Below the pieces are notes generated by a model that was not told the origin of the DNA, ran no database searches, and saw nothing but the letters and a program-made list of their open reading frames with translations. Of a DNA stretch of 64,000 nt, positions 1 through 7,391 are shown piece after piece. Made by a program: the position numbers and the translations under genes. Within the stretch, counting starts at the first letter, position 1, and each line of letters opens with the position of its first letter. Source of the DNA: Sphingomonas sp. SORGH_AS_0879. Lineage in GTDB: Bacteria > Pseudomonadota > Alphaproteobacteria > Sphingomonadales > Sphingomonadaceae. The stretch is from assembly GCF_030819175.1 (NCBI RefSeq), contig NZ_JAUTBJ010000002.1:816001-880000 (forward strand), given 5' to 3'.

Positions 1-35
1 GTCGGGGGCCGGGCGGCTTTGACGTGCGATAAGGA

Positions 36-824
36 TCAGCGTGACGGAAATTGCGACAGCGCCTTGGCGGTTTCGGCGCGGATCGGACTGTCCGGCGGGG
101 CGAGCCGGGCGGCCTCGCTCCACGCCTTGCGCGCGGTCGCTTCGTCCCCAGCGGTGGCGGCGATATTGCCCGCCTCCAACTGGACATTGGGGTCGTCGGC
201 GGAGCGGGCCAGCGCCTGGGCGATGTCCTTCTGCGCGCGCGGCAGATCCTTCATCCGCCGCGCCAGCGTCGCCGACAACAGCCAGGCGAGCGGATCGGCG
301 GGGGCGTTGACCAGCGCCGCGTCCAGATCGACCCGCGCCGCCACGGGCTGTCCCGCTGCGACCAGCGCCCGCGCACGGTCGAGCTGTGCCTCACCCCGCG
401 CGAAGCCGGTCAGGTCGCCCGAGGCGAGCGCCGCATCCAGCGCGGCGCGGGCCTTCGCCGCATCGCCCGCCGCCAGAAAGGCGTTGCCCGCCTGCGACCA
501 GTAATTGGCGGCGCGTATGTCATGCGCGGTTTCGGCGGCGCGCGCCGCCTGTTCGAAGGCGCTGGCCGCCGCCGCCCATTGCCGCTCGGTCGTGTAGGCG
601 AGGCCCAGGCATTGCTGCGCGAAATAGCCGCCGCCCGCCAGCGTCCAACTGCTCGCCTCCATCCGCGCGGTGGCAGGGCTCCGCTCGGCCATGACGACGC
701 AGTGCTGATAGCGCGCCTCGCGCGGGTCGGCGGGCAGCGCGGCGGATGGCGGCGGCGGTGTCTTGGCGGCGGGCTTGGGGGACGCCTGAACGGCGGCGGC
801 GAGTGCGAGGGGGAACAGGATCAT
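36..824 (-). CDS. Secreted tetratricopeptide-repeat protein
   Basis: The 262-residue product starts with a short hydrophobic segment (MILFPLALAAAVQAS) that looks like a signal peptide, followed by a Pro/Ala linker. From about residue 75 to the end there are helical Ala-rich repeats of TPR type (for example AANYWSQAGNAFLAAGD and DPLAWLLSATLARRMKDLPR). TPRs mediate protein-protein contacts; no catalytic motif is visible, so the role is unknown, probably periplasmic. The ATG at 824 was chosen because it overlaps the stop of the upstream hydrolase gene by ATGA, which implies translational coupling. A longer reading to 1421 merely runs antisense-like through the hydrolase gene in another frame. 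Confidence 0.8.
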   Translation of the reverse strand: MILFPLALAAAVQASPKPAAKTPPPPSAALPADPREARYQHCVVMAERSPATARMEASSWTLAGGGYFAQQCLGLAYTTERQWAAAASAFEQAARAAETAHDIRAANYWSQAGNAFLAAGDAAKARAALDAALASGDLTGFARGEAQLDRARALVAAGQPVAARVDLDAALVNAPADPLAWLLSATLARRMKDLPRAQKDIAQALARSADDPNVQLEAGNIAATAGDEATARKAWSEAARLAPPDSPIRAETAKALSQFPSR

Positions 825-1552
825 AGCGGGCTCGACACTTCTTCGACGGCGCGGATCAGCAGCGCGATGTCGCCGTCGCGCGACAGGCGGTGGTCGCCAT
901 CCTTGATCAACAGAGTCTGCACGTCGGCTGAACGGAAAAGCTGCGCCAGATGGGTGGTGCGGTGCCACGGCACATCGGGGTCGGCCATGCCCTGGAGCAG
1001 CCGGACCGGCCCGTCGAAGGCGATCGGGCCGAAGGTCAGGCGGTTGGCCTCCCCCGACGACCAGAAACGGCGGGTATAGACGGTGGGGGCGGGACCATAA
1101 GGATTGGGACGCTCCAGCCGACCGTTCTGGAGCAGCGTCATCTTCTCCTCTGTCGAAAAGCCCCAGTCGGTGAAGTCGGGTGCGGGCGCGATCCCGACCA
1201 GCGCCTTGACCTGGTCGGGCCGCGCCTTGGCGCCGAGCAGCATCAGCCAGCCGCCCATCGACGATCCGACCAGCACGGCGGGGCCCTTCACCACATCGTC
1301 GAGCATGGCGAGGACATCGTCGCGCCAGTCGGCCAGCGCCTGATCCTCGAACGCCCCCTCCGACTGGCCGCACCCGCCATAATCGAAGCGCAGGAACGCG
1401 CGGCCCTGTGCGCGTGCCCATGCCTCCAGCGCCAATGCCTTCGACCCCTGCATGTCCGAGGCATAGCCGGGCAGGAAGACGATCGCGGGGCCGGTGCCCT
1501 CGCTCCAGTGATAGGCGAGATTGGGGCGGGGGGCGGTAGCGGTGTCGGTCAT
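821..1552 (-). CDS. Alpha/beta hydrolase, ABHD10-like
   Basis: The 243-residue protein has the alpha/beta-hydrolase layout: an oxyanion strand (VFLPGYASDMQGSKA), the FDYGGCGQSEG segment, the nucleophile elbow GSSMGG at about residue 95-100, a candidate catalytic Asp in GMADPDVPW and a candidate His in KDGDHRLS near the C-terminus. The order and spacing resemble the ABHD10 / palmitoyl-thioesterase-like group of serine esterases, so a cytoplasmic carboxyl- or thioesterase is likely; the substrate cannot be read from sequence. It is the first gene of a two-gene minus-strand operon with the TPR protein (4-base overlap). Confidence 0.85.
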   Translation of the reverse strand: MTDTATAPRPNLAYHWSEGTGPAIVFLPGYASDMQGSKALALEAWARAQGRAFLRFDYGGCGQSEGAFEDQALADWRDDVLAMLDDVVKGPAVLVGSSMGGWLMLLGAKARPDQVKALVGIAPAPDFTDWGFSTEEKMTLLQNGRLERPNPYGPAPTVYTRRFWSSGEANRLTFGPIAFDGPVRLLQGMADPDVPWHRTTHLAQLFRSADVQTLLIKDGDHRLSRDGDIALLIRAVEEVSSPL

Positions 1553-1602
1553 GCGGAGGATTTAGGGTCTGGGCGGGAGGATGGAAAGCGCCACTCCTAA
1601 CC

Positions 1603-1707
1603 TCCGTTCAGCCTGAGCGAAGTCGAAGGCCAAGGGGAGCGCGTTGGAAAAGGGGATTTGGGCGGAGGTCCGGGGCGTGGCCTTCGACTTCGCTCAGGCC
1701 GAACGGA
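1603..1707. repeat. Inverted pair of family-2 repeat (CTTCGCTCAGGCTGAACGG type)
   Basis: Two arms of about 28 bases at 1603-1631 and 1679-1707 are inverted copies of a motif with core CTTCGCTCAGGCTGAACGG, separated by about 47 bases, so the unit can fold into a long hairpin. Similar inverted pairs occur at 10509-10597 and 21451-21528. Together with the next repeat it fills most of the 413-base gap between the hydrolase and DUF6356 genes; I see no gene in that gap. A function as terminator or as a mobile REP-like unit is inference. Confidence 0.8.
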
Positions 1708-1900
1708 CGGTGGATGCGTCGCGCGGCGAGGACTGCCAGTCCCTCGCAAGCGATCCCGAATTTCTCCGGTCCTACGGCCGCCAGTTTCACCGTGTCACGC
1801 GCGACGCGCAACTATGGTAGGTTCGTTCCACACGCGCCGCAAGTGAGTAACCGGGCATGGCCTTGGTGGCGGGAGATAGGGGCGCGGATCGAGGCAAATT

Positions 1901-1968
1901 CCTCCCCAAGCTCGCTTGGGGAGGGGGACCGCTCGCGCCAGCGAGTGGTGGAGGGGCATTCCCCCTCA
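1901..1968. repeat. Family-1 palindromic repeat, short copy
   Basis: A CCTCCCCAAG..CTTGGGGAGG hairpin is followed by GGGACC, a second small inverted repeat (CTCGC..GCGAG) and GGTGGAGGGG. This is a short version of the dispersed element seen complete at 46479-46600 and 62182-62307. It abuts the 3' end of the minus-strand DUF6356 gene and could act as its terminator, but it lacks a T-tract. Confidence 0.8.
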
Positions 1969-2220
1969 GATCACATATTCCACGCTCTTCGTCTGCGCCT
2001 GCGCCGCCTGAACCTTGCGCCGCTTGGCGACCATCTCGGCGTGGAGCCGCGCCACCGTATCGCTGCCGGTCGTGGTGCACAGCCCCGGCACGACCGCGTG
2101 GACCAGCGCGCCCAGCCCGCCGATGATCATGATCCCACCGAACCGCGCGGCGACGCCGAAATGCTGGAGATAGCTTTCGCCGACGCTTTCGGGGTGTTCG
2201 GTAAACAGGCGGCGGAACAT
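1966..2220 (-). CDS. DUF6356-type small membrane protein
   Basis: An 84-residue protein starting MFRRLFTEHPESVGESYLQH, with one hydrophobic segment at about residues 25-45 (ARFGGIMIIGGLGALVHAVVPGL) and a basic, Lys/Arg/Gln-rich tail. The N-terminal FTEHPxSVGESYxxH pattern is typical of the short DUF6356 family of alphaproteobacteria; its function is not known. The ATG at 2220 has a good ribosome binding site (AGGAGA about 8 bases upstream), better than the more upstream in-frame ATG at 2280. It lies downstream of, and in the same direction as, the XRE gene. Confidence 0.8.
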   Translation of the reverse strand: MFRRLFTEHPESVGESYLQHFGVAARFGGIMIIGGLGALVHAVVPGLCTTTGSDTVARLHAEMVAKRRKVQAAQAQTKSVEYVI

Positions 2221-2281
2221 GATCGACGATCTCCTATGGCCGTTCGCATCGATCCTATCATGACGATGGGGATTGGCCAAA

Positions 2282-2482
2282 TCAGCCTCGCGACGGGCTG
2301 ACGAAAATCTCCTCGATCGGGCGTTCGAACAGTTCGGCGATCTTGAAGGCGAGGGGCAGCGAAGGGTCGTAGCGGCCCGTCTCGATCGCGTTGACGCTCT
2401 GGCGGCTGACCTCCAGCCGCTCGGCCAGGTCCTGCTGGCTCCAGCCGCGCTCGGCGCGCAAGGTGCGAAGATGGTTGTTCAT
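2282..2482 (-). CDS. XRE-family transcriptional regulator, small
   Basis: A 66-residue single-domain helix-turn-helix protein. The HTH covers residues 4-58, with QQDLAERLEVSRQSVNAIE as the turn and recognition helix, and it ends in IEEIFVSP, typical of the tiny regulators (YozG-like) that sit beside membrane protein genes. The start at 2482 overlaps the stop of the membrane protein gene by ATGA, so the two are translationally coupled. It probably binds the CTTTACRT repeats at 2912-2953 and controls its own operon; that is inference from position. Confidence 0.88.
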   Translation of the reverse strand: MNNHLRTLRAERGWSQQDLAERLEVSRQSVNAIETGRYDPSLPLAFKIAELFERPIEEIFVSPSRG

Positions 2483-2883
2483 TCCGTGCGGCCCTCGACG
2501 AACCGGTTGACGCAACTGCCCAGGCCCAGTCCCCCGAACCACAGGATCGGCCAGGCATAGCCGACGAGATGCGGGAGCAGATCGAACCCCTCCAGAAAGC
2601 CCCACAGTGTCGCTCCCGTCATCGAAAGGCCGGTGGCGATCAGCGACTGCCGGACCAGCAGCATCCGCAGATACTCGTCCCGCTCCTCGGTCATGTACAG
2701 GCCGATCGCGACGAAGAAACCGATGACCGGCAAGGCGGGCAACACCCCGATAAGATAGGCCGCCGCACCGCCAACCATATGGCGGTTCAGCAGATATACC
2801 GCCGAGAATAGCAGGGCCGCATAGAGGATCGCGAGCAGGATGACCCGACGCTGATAACGACGTGTTGCGGACGACAAAGCCAT
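2479..2883 (-). CDS. Four-helix membrane protein co-transcribed with an XRE regulator
   Basis: 134 residues with four hydrophobic segments at about 14-33, 38-62, 79-97 and 103-123, and a basic cytoplasmic N-terminus. No enzymatic motif is visible. Small integral membrane proteins of this type are often paired with one-domain XRE regulators, as here, where the stop overlaps the regulator start by four bases. Start at 2883 is backed by a strong AGGAGG site. The function is unknown; a sensor or anti-regulator role is only a guess. Confidence 0.8.
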   Translation of the reverse strand: MALSSATRRYQRRVILLAILYAALLFSAVYLLNRHMVGGAAAYLIGVLPALPVIGFFVAIGLYMTEERDEYLRMLLVRQSLIATGLSMTGATLWGFLEGFDLLPHLVGYAWPILWFGGLGLGSCVNRFVEGRTE

Positions 2884-2911
2884 GACGAACCTCCTTCGGA
2901 TGTGAAGGAGG

Positions 2912-2953
2912 CTTTACATGGAAAGCTCGCTTTACGTTAAGCGTCCTTTACGT
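2912..2953 (-). promoter_or_regulatory. Three direct CTTTACRT repeats, operator candidate
   Basis: On the plus strand CTTTACAT (2912-2919), CTTTACGT (2930-2937) and CTTTACGT (2946-2953) follow each other with 18- and 16-base periodicity. They lie directly upstream of the membrane protein/XRE operon, and the last copy overlaps the final codons of the Mur-ligase gene. Regular direct repeats in front of an autogenous XRE gene suggest binding sites for that regulator. Confidence 0.5.
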
Positions 2954-4339
2954 GGAGGCCAGCCGCTCCACCATGTCCTGCGCCAGCAGGCTGAGCGTAT
3001 CGTCGCGCGCGCCCATCACCACGATGCGGTCGCCCGCCCGCGCCTCGGCGATCAGCGCTTCCGCTGCCGCCGCACGGTCGGCAATGTGGCGGGCGTCGAC
3101 TCCGCGATCGCGCAGGTCGGCAATGATGTCGGCGCTGGTCACCTCGCGCGCGACGGTCCCGCCGAAATAGGCGGGGTCGGGCATCGCCAGCACGTCGACG
3201 GGCTTCATTCGCGCGGCGATGCTGTCGACCAGTTCGCGGCGCATGACCTTCAACGGGCCATAGCCATGCGGCTGGAACAGAATCAGCAAGCGTCCCGGAA
3301 AGGCGTGGAGCGTGTCGAGCGTCGCGGCGATCTTGTCGGGGTTGTGGCCGAAATCGTCGATGACGGTGACGCCGTTCGCCTCGCCGACCTTCTCGAACCG
3401 CCGCTTCAGGCCGGTGAACCGCTCGACCGCGCGGATCGCGTCGATCAGCGGCACGCCCGCCGCCATGCTGGCGCCGATGGCGGCCAGCGCGTTGGAGACA
3501 TTGTGGCGGCCTGGCACCGACAGGCGGACCCGATAGCCCGCGCCGCCGGTCACCAGGTCGAACCGGATCGCGAAGGGCTCGGGCTTCAGCGCTTCGGCGA
3601 CCAGATCGGCCGCCCCCCCGACCGCGAAGGTCGTCAGGTTGGGCAGGTCCGCCAGCAACGCCGCCGTCTCGGCATCGCCGGCATTGGCGACGACGTGGCG
3701 CGCGCGCTTGGCGAATCCGCCGAACAGGTCGCGCAATTCTTCCAGCGACTTATGGTCCAGGCTGACATTGTTCAGCACCGCGATGGCGGGGTCATAGAGT
3801 GCGATCGAGCCGTCGCTTTCGTCCACCTCGCTGACGAACGCCTCGCCATCGCCGACGAGCGCGCTGGCGAAGGGGCTGTCGGGCGACACGAAGTCCTTCA
3901 TCACCGCGCCGTTCATCGCGGTCGGATCGCGCCCGGTTTCATGCAGGATGAAGGCGATCATGCCGGTGACGGTCGACTTGCCGCTGGTCCCCGCCACGCC
4001 GATGGGCAGGCGGCTTTCGTTGAACAGGTCGGCCAGCATCCGTGCGCGGGTGGCGCGGGGGCAGCCCAGCCGATTGGCGACGACGATGTCGGGCACCGTC
4101 TCTTCCACCGCCGCCGAGGCGATGACCAGCTGGTCGGGCGAGGTCACCCCCGATCCGTCCTGCGGAAACAACGCGATCCCGGCGGCGCGCAGCGCATCGA
4201 ACTTGGCCGCGACCCGCCCCTGGTCGAGCCCCCTGTCGGAGCCCGCCACCGTCCATCCACGCGCGCGCAGGATCATCGCGAGGGGCATCATCCCCGATCC
4301 GCCGATGCCCACCAGAAAACAGGAATTGCCGTTGGTCAT
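2948..4339 (-). CDS. Mur ligase family protein (MurC/Mpl-like)
   Basis: A 463-residue ATP-dependent ligase with the three Mur domains: an N-terminal Rossmann-like domain ([14 protein letters not shown]), a central ATPase domain with P-loop GTSGKST at about residue 116 and the SEVDESDGS and NVSLDHKS motifs, and a C-terminal domain starting near FTGLKRRFE. The family joins amino acids or peptides to UDP-MurNAc. It stands apart from a division/cell-wall cluster and is divergent from an LD-carboxypeptidase gene, which favours a peptidoglycan recycling role such as Mpl (tripeptide ligase) over the essential MurC. The substrate cannot be settled from sequence alone. Confidence 0.85.
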   Translation of the reverse strand: MTNGNSCFLVGIGGSGMMPLAMILRARGWTVAGSDRGLDQGRVAAKFDALRAAGIALFPQDGSGVTSPDQLVIASAAVEETVPDIVVANRLGCPRATRARMLADLFNESRLPIGVAGTSGKSTVTGMIAFILHETGRDPTAMNGAVMKDFVSPDSPFASALVGDGEAFVSEVDESDGSIALYDPAIAVLNNVSLDHKSLEELRDLFGGFAKRARHVVANAGDAETAALLADLPNLTTFAVGGAADLVAEALKPEPFAIRFDLVTGGAGYRVRLSVPGRHNVSNALAAIGASMAAGVPLIDAIRAVERFTGLKRRFEKVGEANGVTVIDDFGHNPDKIAATLDTLHAFPGRLLILFQPHGYGPLKVMRRELVDSIAARMKPVDVLAMPDPAYFGGTVAREVTSADIIADLRDRGVDARHIADRAAAAEALIAEARAGDRIVVMGARDDTLSLLAQDMVERLAST

Positions 4340-4426
4340 GGCGCCACGCTATCGGCGAGTTGGTGGTGCAGGGCAATGCCCGGCCGGATGGGCAGCCCCA
4401 AATCGGCAGTGAAGGGACGCGCTGAA

Positions 4427-5242
4427 ATGAAGATCGGAATCCTCGCCCCGGCCAGCATCGGCAACCCCGCCGCCGAAGCGCCGGTCGGCGCCTTCGCCGC
4501 CATCGCCTATCCGCAGGTCGACCTGATCTTTCACCCGCAATGCTATGAGCAGGACGGGCATTTCGCGGGGTCCGACGAACGCCGCGCCTCGGCCTTCCTG
4601 GAATTCGCCAATGATCCGGGGATCGATGCGATCTGGTTCCTGCGGGGCGGCTATGGATCGAACCGAATCCTGTCGCGGGTCATGCCGAACCTCAACGCGG
4701 CGGCGGGGCACAAGACCTATATCGGCTATTCCGATCTCGGCTTCGTGCTGGCCGCGCTCTACGCCCGGCGGATCGGGCGGCCCGTGCACGGGCCGATGGC
4801 GAGCGATATCCGGCGCCAGCAGGGCGACGTCACGGTGGCGCGCTCGCTCGGCTGGCTGGTCAGCGGCGACCGGCAGGGGCTGGAGCCCGGACTCGACGGA
4901 CGTCCGGCGGCGGCGTTCAACCTGTCGATCCTGCACGCATTGATCGGCACGCCCTGGCTGCCCGACCTGACCGACCATGTCCTGATCGTCGAGGAGGTGT
5001 CGGAGCATCTCTATGCGGTCGATCGGATGCTGTTCACCATGGCCAACGCCACCCAGTTGAAGGGCGTGGCGGGCGTAAGGCTGGGCGCGGTCAGCAATGT
5101 CCAGCCCAACGAACCCGAATGGGGCGAGACGCTGGAATATATGATCCAGCGCTGGTGCGGCGAGATGGGCGTGCCCTATCTGGGGCGTGCGCGGATCGGA
5201 CACACACAGGACAATCATGTGGTGCCGTTCGGGATCGTGTGA
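4427..5242 (+). CDS. ldcA: Muramoyltetrapeptide LD-carboxypeptidase (peptidase S66)
   Basis: The 271-residue protein carries the S66 signature: the RGGYGSNRIL segment, nucleophile Ser in YIGYSDLG at about residue 106, and a C-terminal domain with EEVSEHLYAVDRML and a late catalytic His in RIGHTQDNHV. LdcA removes the terminal D-Ala from the muramyl tetrapeptide so that the resulting tripeptide can be re-used. It is divergent from the Mur-ligase gene with 87 bases between starts, so the two may share a control region and act in the same recycling route. ATG 4427 gives the family's usual N-terminus (MKIGILAPAS); a longer in-frame reading runs back through unrelated sequence. Confidence 0.9.
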   Translation: MKIGILAPASIGNPAAEAPVGAFAAIAYPQVDLIFHPQCYEQDGHFAGSDERRASAFLEFANDPGIDAIWFLRGGYGSNRILSRVMPNLNAAAGHKTYIGYSDLGFVLAALYARRIGRPVHGPMASDIRRQQGDVTVARSLGWLVSGDRQGLEPGLDGRPAAAFNLSILHALIGTPWLPDLTDHVLIVEEVSEHLYAVDRMLFTMANATQLKGVAGVRLGAVSNVQPNEPEWGETLEYMIQRWCGEMGVPYLGRARIGHTQDNHVVPFGIV

Positions 5243-5259
5243 GGACGAAGGGAAAGGCC

Positions 5260-6021
5260 ATGAACAAACCGTTATTCGCCATCATGTTGGGCCTGTCGGC
5301 GACGGGCGCACTGGCGCAAACCGTGCCGCCGCGCCAGATTCTCATCTCCGCCCTGGGCACGGTGCGCACACCACCCGACCGGGTGACGGTTGGCTATATG
5401 GTGCGCGGCGAGGGCACGACCTCGGACGAGGCGACCGCCAAGCTGCGCGACCAGGCCGAGGCCATTCGCGCCGGAGCGCAAGGATTGCTGCGGGGAGCGG
5501 CGGAGGTCCGCGCGTCGCAGTTCGACATCGCGCCGGTCCGTTCACGCGAATGCAATGCCAATTCCTATGGGCCACCGCAGCTGTCGACCGGACCCTGCGC
5601 GATCCTGGGCTATGTCGCATCCATGCCCGTCACGGTCACCACGCCGCGTGTCGCCGATGCAGGTACGCTGGTCGGCCTGATCGGACGGCTGGGCGGCTTG
5701 CAGGCCAGCATCGCGCGCTATTGGCTGAGCGACGACACGATTGCCCGGCAAAAGGCCATGCGCGCGGCGCTACTCAACGCCAAGGCGCAGGCGACGCTGA
5801 TTGCCGAGGGGGCGGGCGGCAAGCTCGGTGCGCTGATCCGGGTCCAGGACAGCGGCTATCGTGAGGTTCCGATCGAGATGGTGTCGGTGGATGCCGCGAC
5901 AGCCTATCCGCCCGCGCCGCCTGCTCCGCCTGCGCCACCTGCTCCGATCCGGGTCGACCTGGCGCCACAGCCGATCGAGACGAATGTGCGGTTGATGGCG
6001 GCTTACGCAATCGATCAATGA
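5260..6021 (+). CDS. Periplasmic SIMPL-domain (DUF541) protein
   Basis: 253 residues with a signal peptide (MNKPLFAIMLGLSATGALAQ) and a SIMPL/DUF541 domain from about residue 25 to the end. The domain is recognised by the ISALGTVRTPPDRVTVGYMV start, the alternating strand/helix pattern, and the KAQATLIAEGAGGKLGALIRV segment. A Pro-Ala run (PPAPPAPPAPPAP) lies near residue 215-230. Members are cell-envelope proteins of poorly defined function, linked to oxidative stress in some bacteria. It begins 17 bases after the ldcA stop, with GAAGGGA upstream. A second SIMPL protein is encoded at 35453-36193. Confidence 0.85.
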   Translation: MNKPLFAIMLGLSATGALAQTVPPRQILISALGTVRTPPDRVTVGYMVRGEGTTSDEATAKLRDQAEAIRAGAQGLLRGAAEVRASQFDIAPVRSRECNANSYGPPQLSTGPCAILGYVASMPVTVTTPRVADAGTLVGLIGRLGGLQASIARYWLSDDTIARQKAMRAALLNAKAQATLIAEGAGGKLGALIRVQDSGYREVPIEMVSVDAATAYPPAPPAPPAPPAPIRVDLAPQPIETNVRLMAAYAIDQ

Positions 6022-6202
6022 TCGCGCCCCAGGGTGCGTGATGTCGCTCGAACATGGCGTGTCCCTGGCGGTGCTTGAAGCGGTATCTCCTCTGATACGG
6101 ATAATGATGTGGGTGAACCCACGCGGCATTCCCGCCGCTTCGCTCCATAAACCAGATCATTTTTGTGTGTTTATGCAGAATAATATTGTTGGCGTGCTTT
6201 CC

Positions 6203-6229
6203 GAAACTTGACGGGCCGTACCATCGTCT
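6203..6229 (+). promoter_or_regulatory. Possible EcfG-type general stress promoter
   Basis: GAAAC (6203-6207), 17 bases, then CGTCT (6225-6229), 31 bases before the KGG gene ATG. This is close to the alphaproteobacterial general-stress consensus GGAAC-N16/17-CGTT. Similar signals precede the GlsB/YeaQ gene (35008) and the hemerythrin gene (29344). Evidence is pattern only. Confidence 0.4.
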
Positions 6230-6260
6230 GTCGCCAGGGGGTGCACATAGGAGAGGTGTC

Positions 6261-6449
6261 ATGGCAGACAGCAATGGCGGCGGCGGTCGCGAGAACAATC
6301 CGGGCAACTTCGCCAATGACCGCGAAAAGGCCTCCGAAGCCGGGCGCAAGGGCGGCCAGGAAAGCGGCGGGAACTTCAAGAACGATTCCGAACGCGCGGC
6401 GGAAGCCGGTTCCAAGGGCGGTCAGGCCAGCCATAGCGGCGGTCGCTGA
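6261..6449 (+). CDS. KGG-repeat (con-10/GsiB-like) stress protein
   Basis: A 62-residue hydrophilic protein with two repeats of the form (G)NFxNDxExAxEAGxKGGQxS, at about residues 14-34 and 37-56, the KGG motif shared by Con-10 and GsiB-type stress proteins. Such proteins are small, disordered, hydrophilin-like and induced by starvation, desiccation or the general stress response. A clear ribosome binding site (AGGAGAGG) precedes ATG 6261, and a hairpin terminator follows. The promoter candidate at 6203-6229 fits stress control. Confidence 0.88.
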   Translation: MADSNGGGGRENNPGNFANDREKASEAGRKGGQESGGNFKNDSERAAEAGSKGGQASHSGGR

Positions 6450-6455
6450 CCGACA

Positions 6456-6492
6456 GGGGCGGCGGCGGTAACGGACCGGCGCCGCCCTTTTC
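6456..6492 (+). terminator. Rho-independent terminator after the KGG gene
   Basis: An 8-bp GC stem GGGCGGCG (6457-6464) / CGCCGCCC (6480-6487) is followed by TTTTCTTT. It begins 7 bases past the stop codon of the KGG gene. Confidence 0.75.
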
Positions 6493-6539
6493 TTTCGGCA
6501 CGGCAGCTTGCGTTAACCATTTGCGCCTAGGGCAAGTGG

Positions 6540-7296
6540 ATGGAAATGCGTAAAATCTGTACCGGATGCCGTGATGGTGTCGATTTCGATATCCCGTTCG
6601 CGATGGCGTTTCAGCCGATCGTGGATACGACCACCGGTCTGCCCTTCGCCTATGAGGCGCTGATCCGGGGGCTGGAGGGAGAGGGCGCATACAGCGTTCT
6701 GTCGCAGGTGACCGAGGCCAATCGCTATTCCTTCGACCAGGCGTGCCGGGTCAAGGCGATCGAGACCGCGATGGCGGCGGGGATCATGGGGGGTGACGCG
6801 CGGCTGTCGATCAACTTCCTGCCCAATGCGGTCTATTCGCCGATGGCCTGTATCCAGTTGACCCTGCGCACCGCCCAGGCCCAGGGCCTGCCGGTCGACC
6901 GGCTGATCTTCGAGTTCACCGAGAATGAGCAGATGGGCTCGCCCGAGCATGTCGCCGGGATCATCGACACCTATAAGCAGATCGGCTTCTCCGTCGCGAT
7001 CGACGATTTCGGTTCGGGCCATTCGGGGCTGGACCGGTTCGTTCGCTTCCACCCCGACGGAGGTCAAGCTCGACATGGAACTGGTCCGCGACATCGACAC
7101 CGATCCTCGCCGCCGTGCCATCGTCCGCGCCATGGTGGGCATGTGCGCGGAACTCGACACGCTGCTGATCGCGGAGGGGATCGAAACCGCCGCCGAGGCC
7201 GCGACCCTGAACGAACTGGGCGTGCGCTATCATCAGGGTTACTGGTATGCCCGTCCCGCGCTGGGGACGCTGCCGAGGGTGCAGGGGCGCGCCTGA
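6540..7296 (+). pseudogene. EAL-domain c-di-GMP phosphodiesterase, frameshifted
   Basis: Conceptual product about 252 residues: an N-terminal CxxC (KICTGCRDG), then an EAL domain with all expected key positions: FAYEALIRG, SINFLPNAV, FEFTENE, AIDDFGSGHSG, then after a frame change VKLDMELVRDID, AEGIETAAEA and HQGYWYARP. The family hydrolyses cyclic di-GMP. One extra G near 7059-7060 shifts the frame between FHPD and EVKLDM; removing it restores the whole domain. Read as is, the first frame runs on to 7373 with an unrelated tail. It may be a recent mutation or a sequencing error. A CtrA-like half site TTAACCAT lies at 6513-6520, in front of the start. Confidence 0.8.
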
Positions 7297-7391
7297 GCCA
7301 CCCCATATACGCCGCGCGGATTCTTCCCTATAGAGCCCCGCGCGTCCGGTTCCGCGGGCGCATCACCCTATAGCTATCGAAGAGAGTATCC

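Noticed and set aside
1..35. Feature at the left edge
   Set aside because: Only 35 bases downstream of the TPR gene stop; nothing identifiable.
5918..5946. Pro-Ala run in the SIMPL protein as a functional repeat domain
   Set aside because: Only four short PPA units; a flexible linker is the simplest reading.
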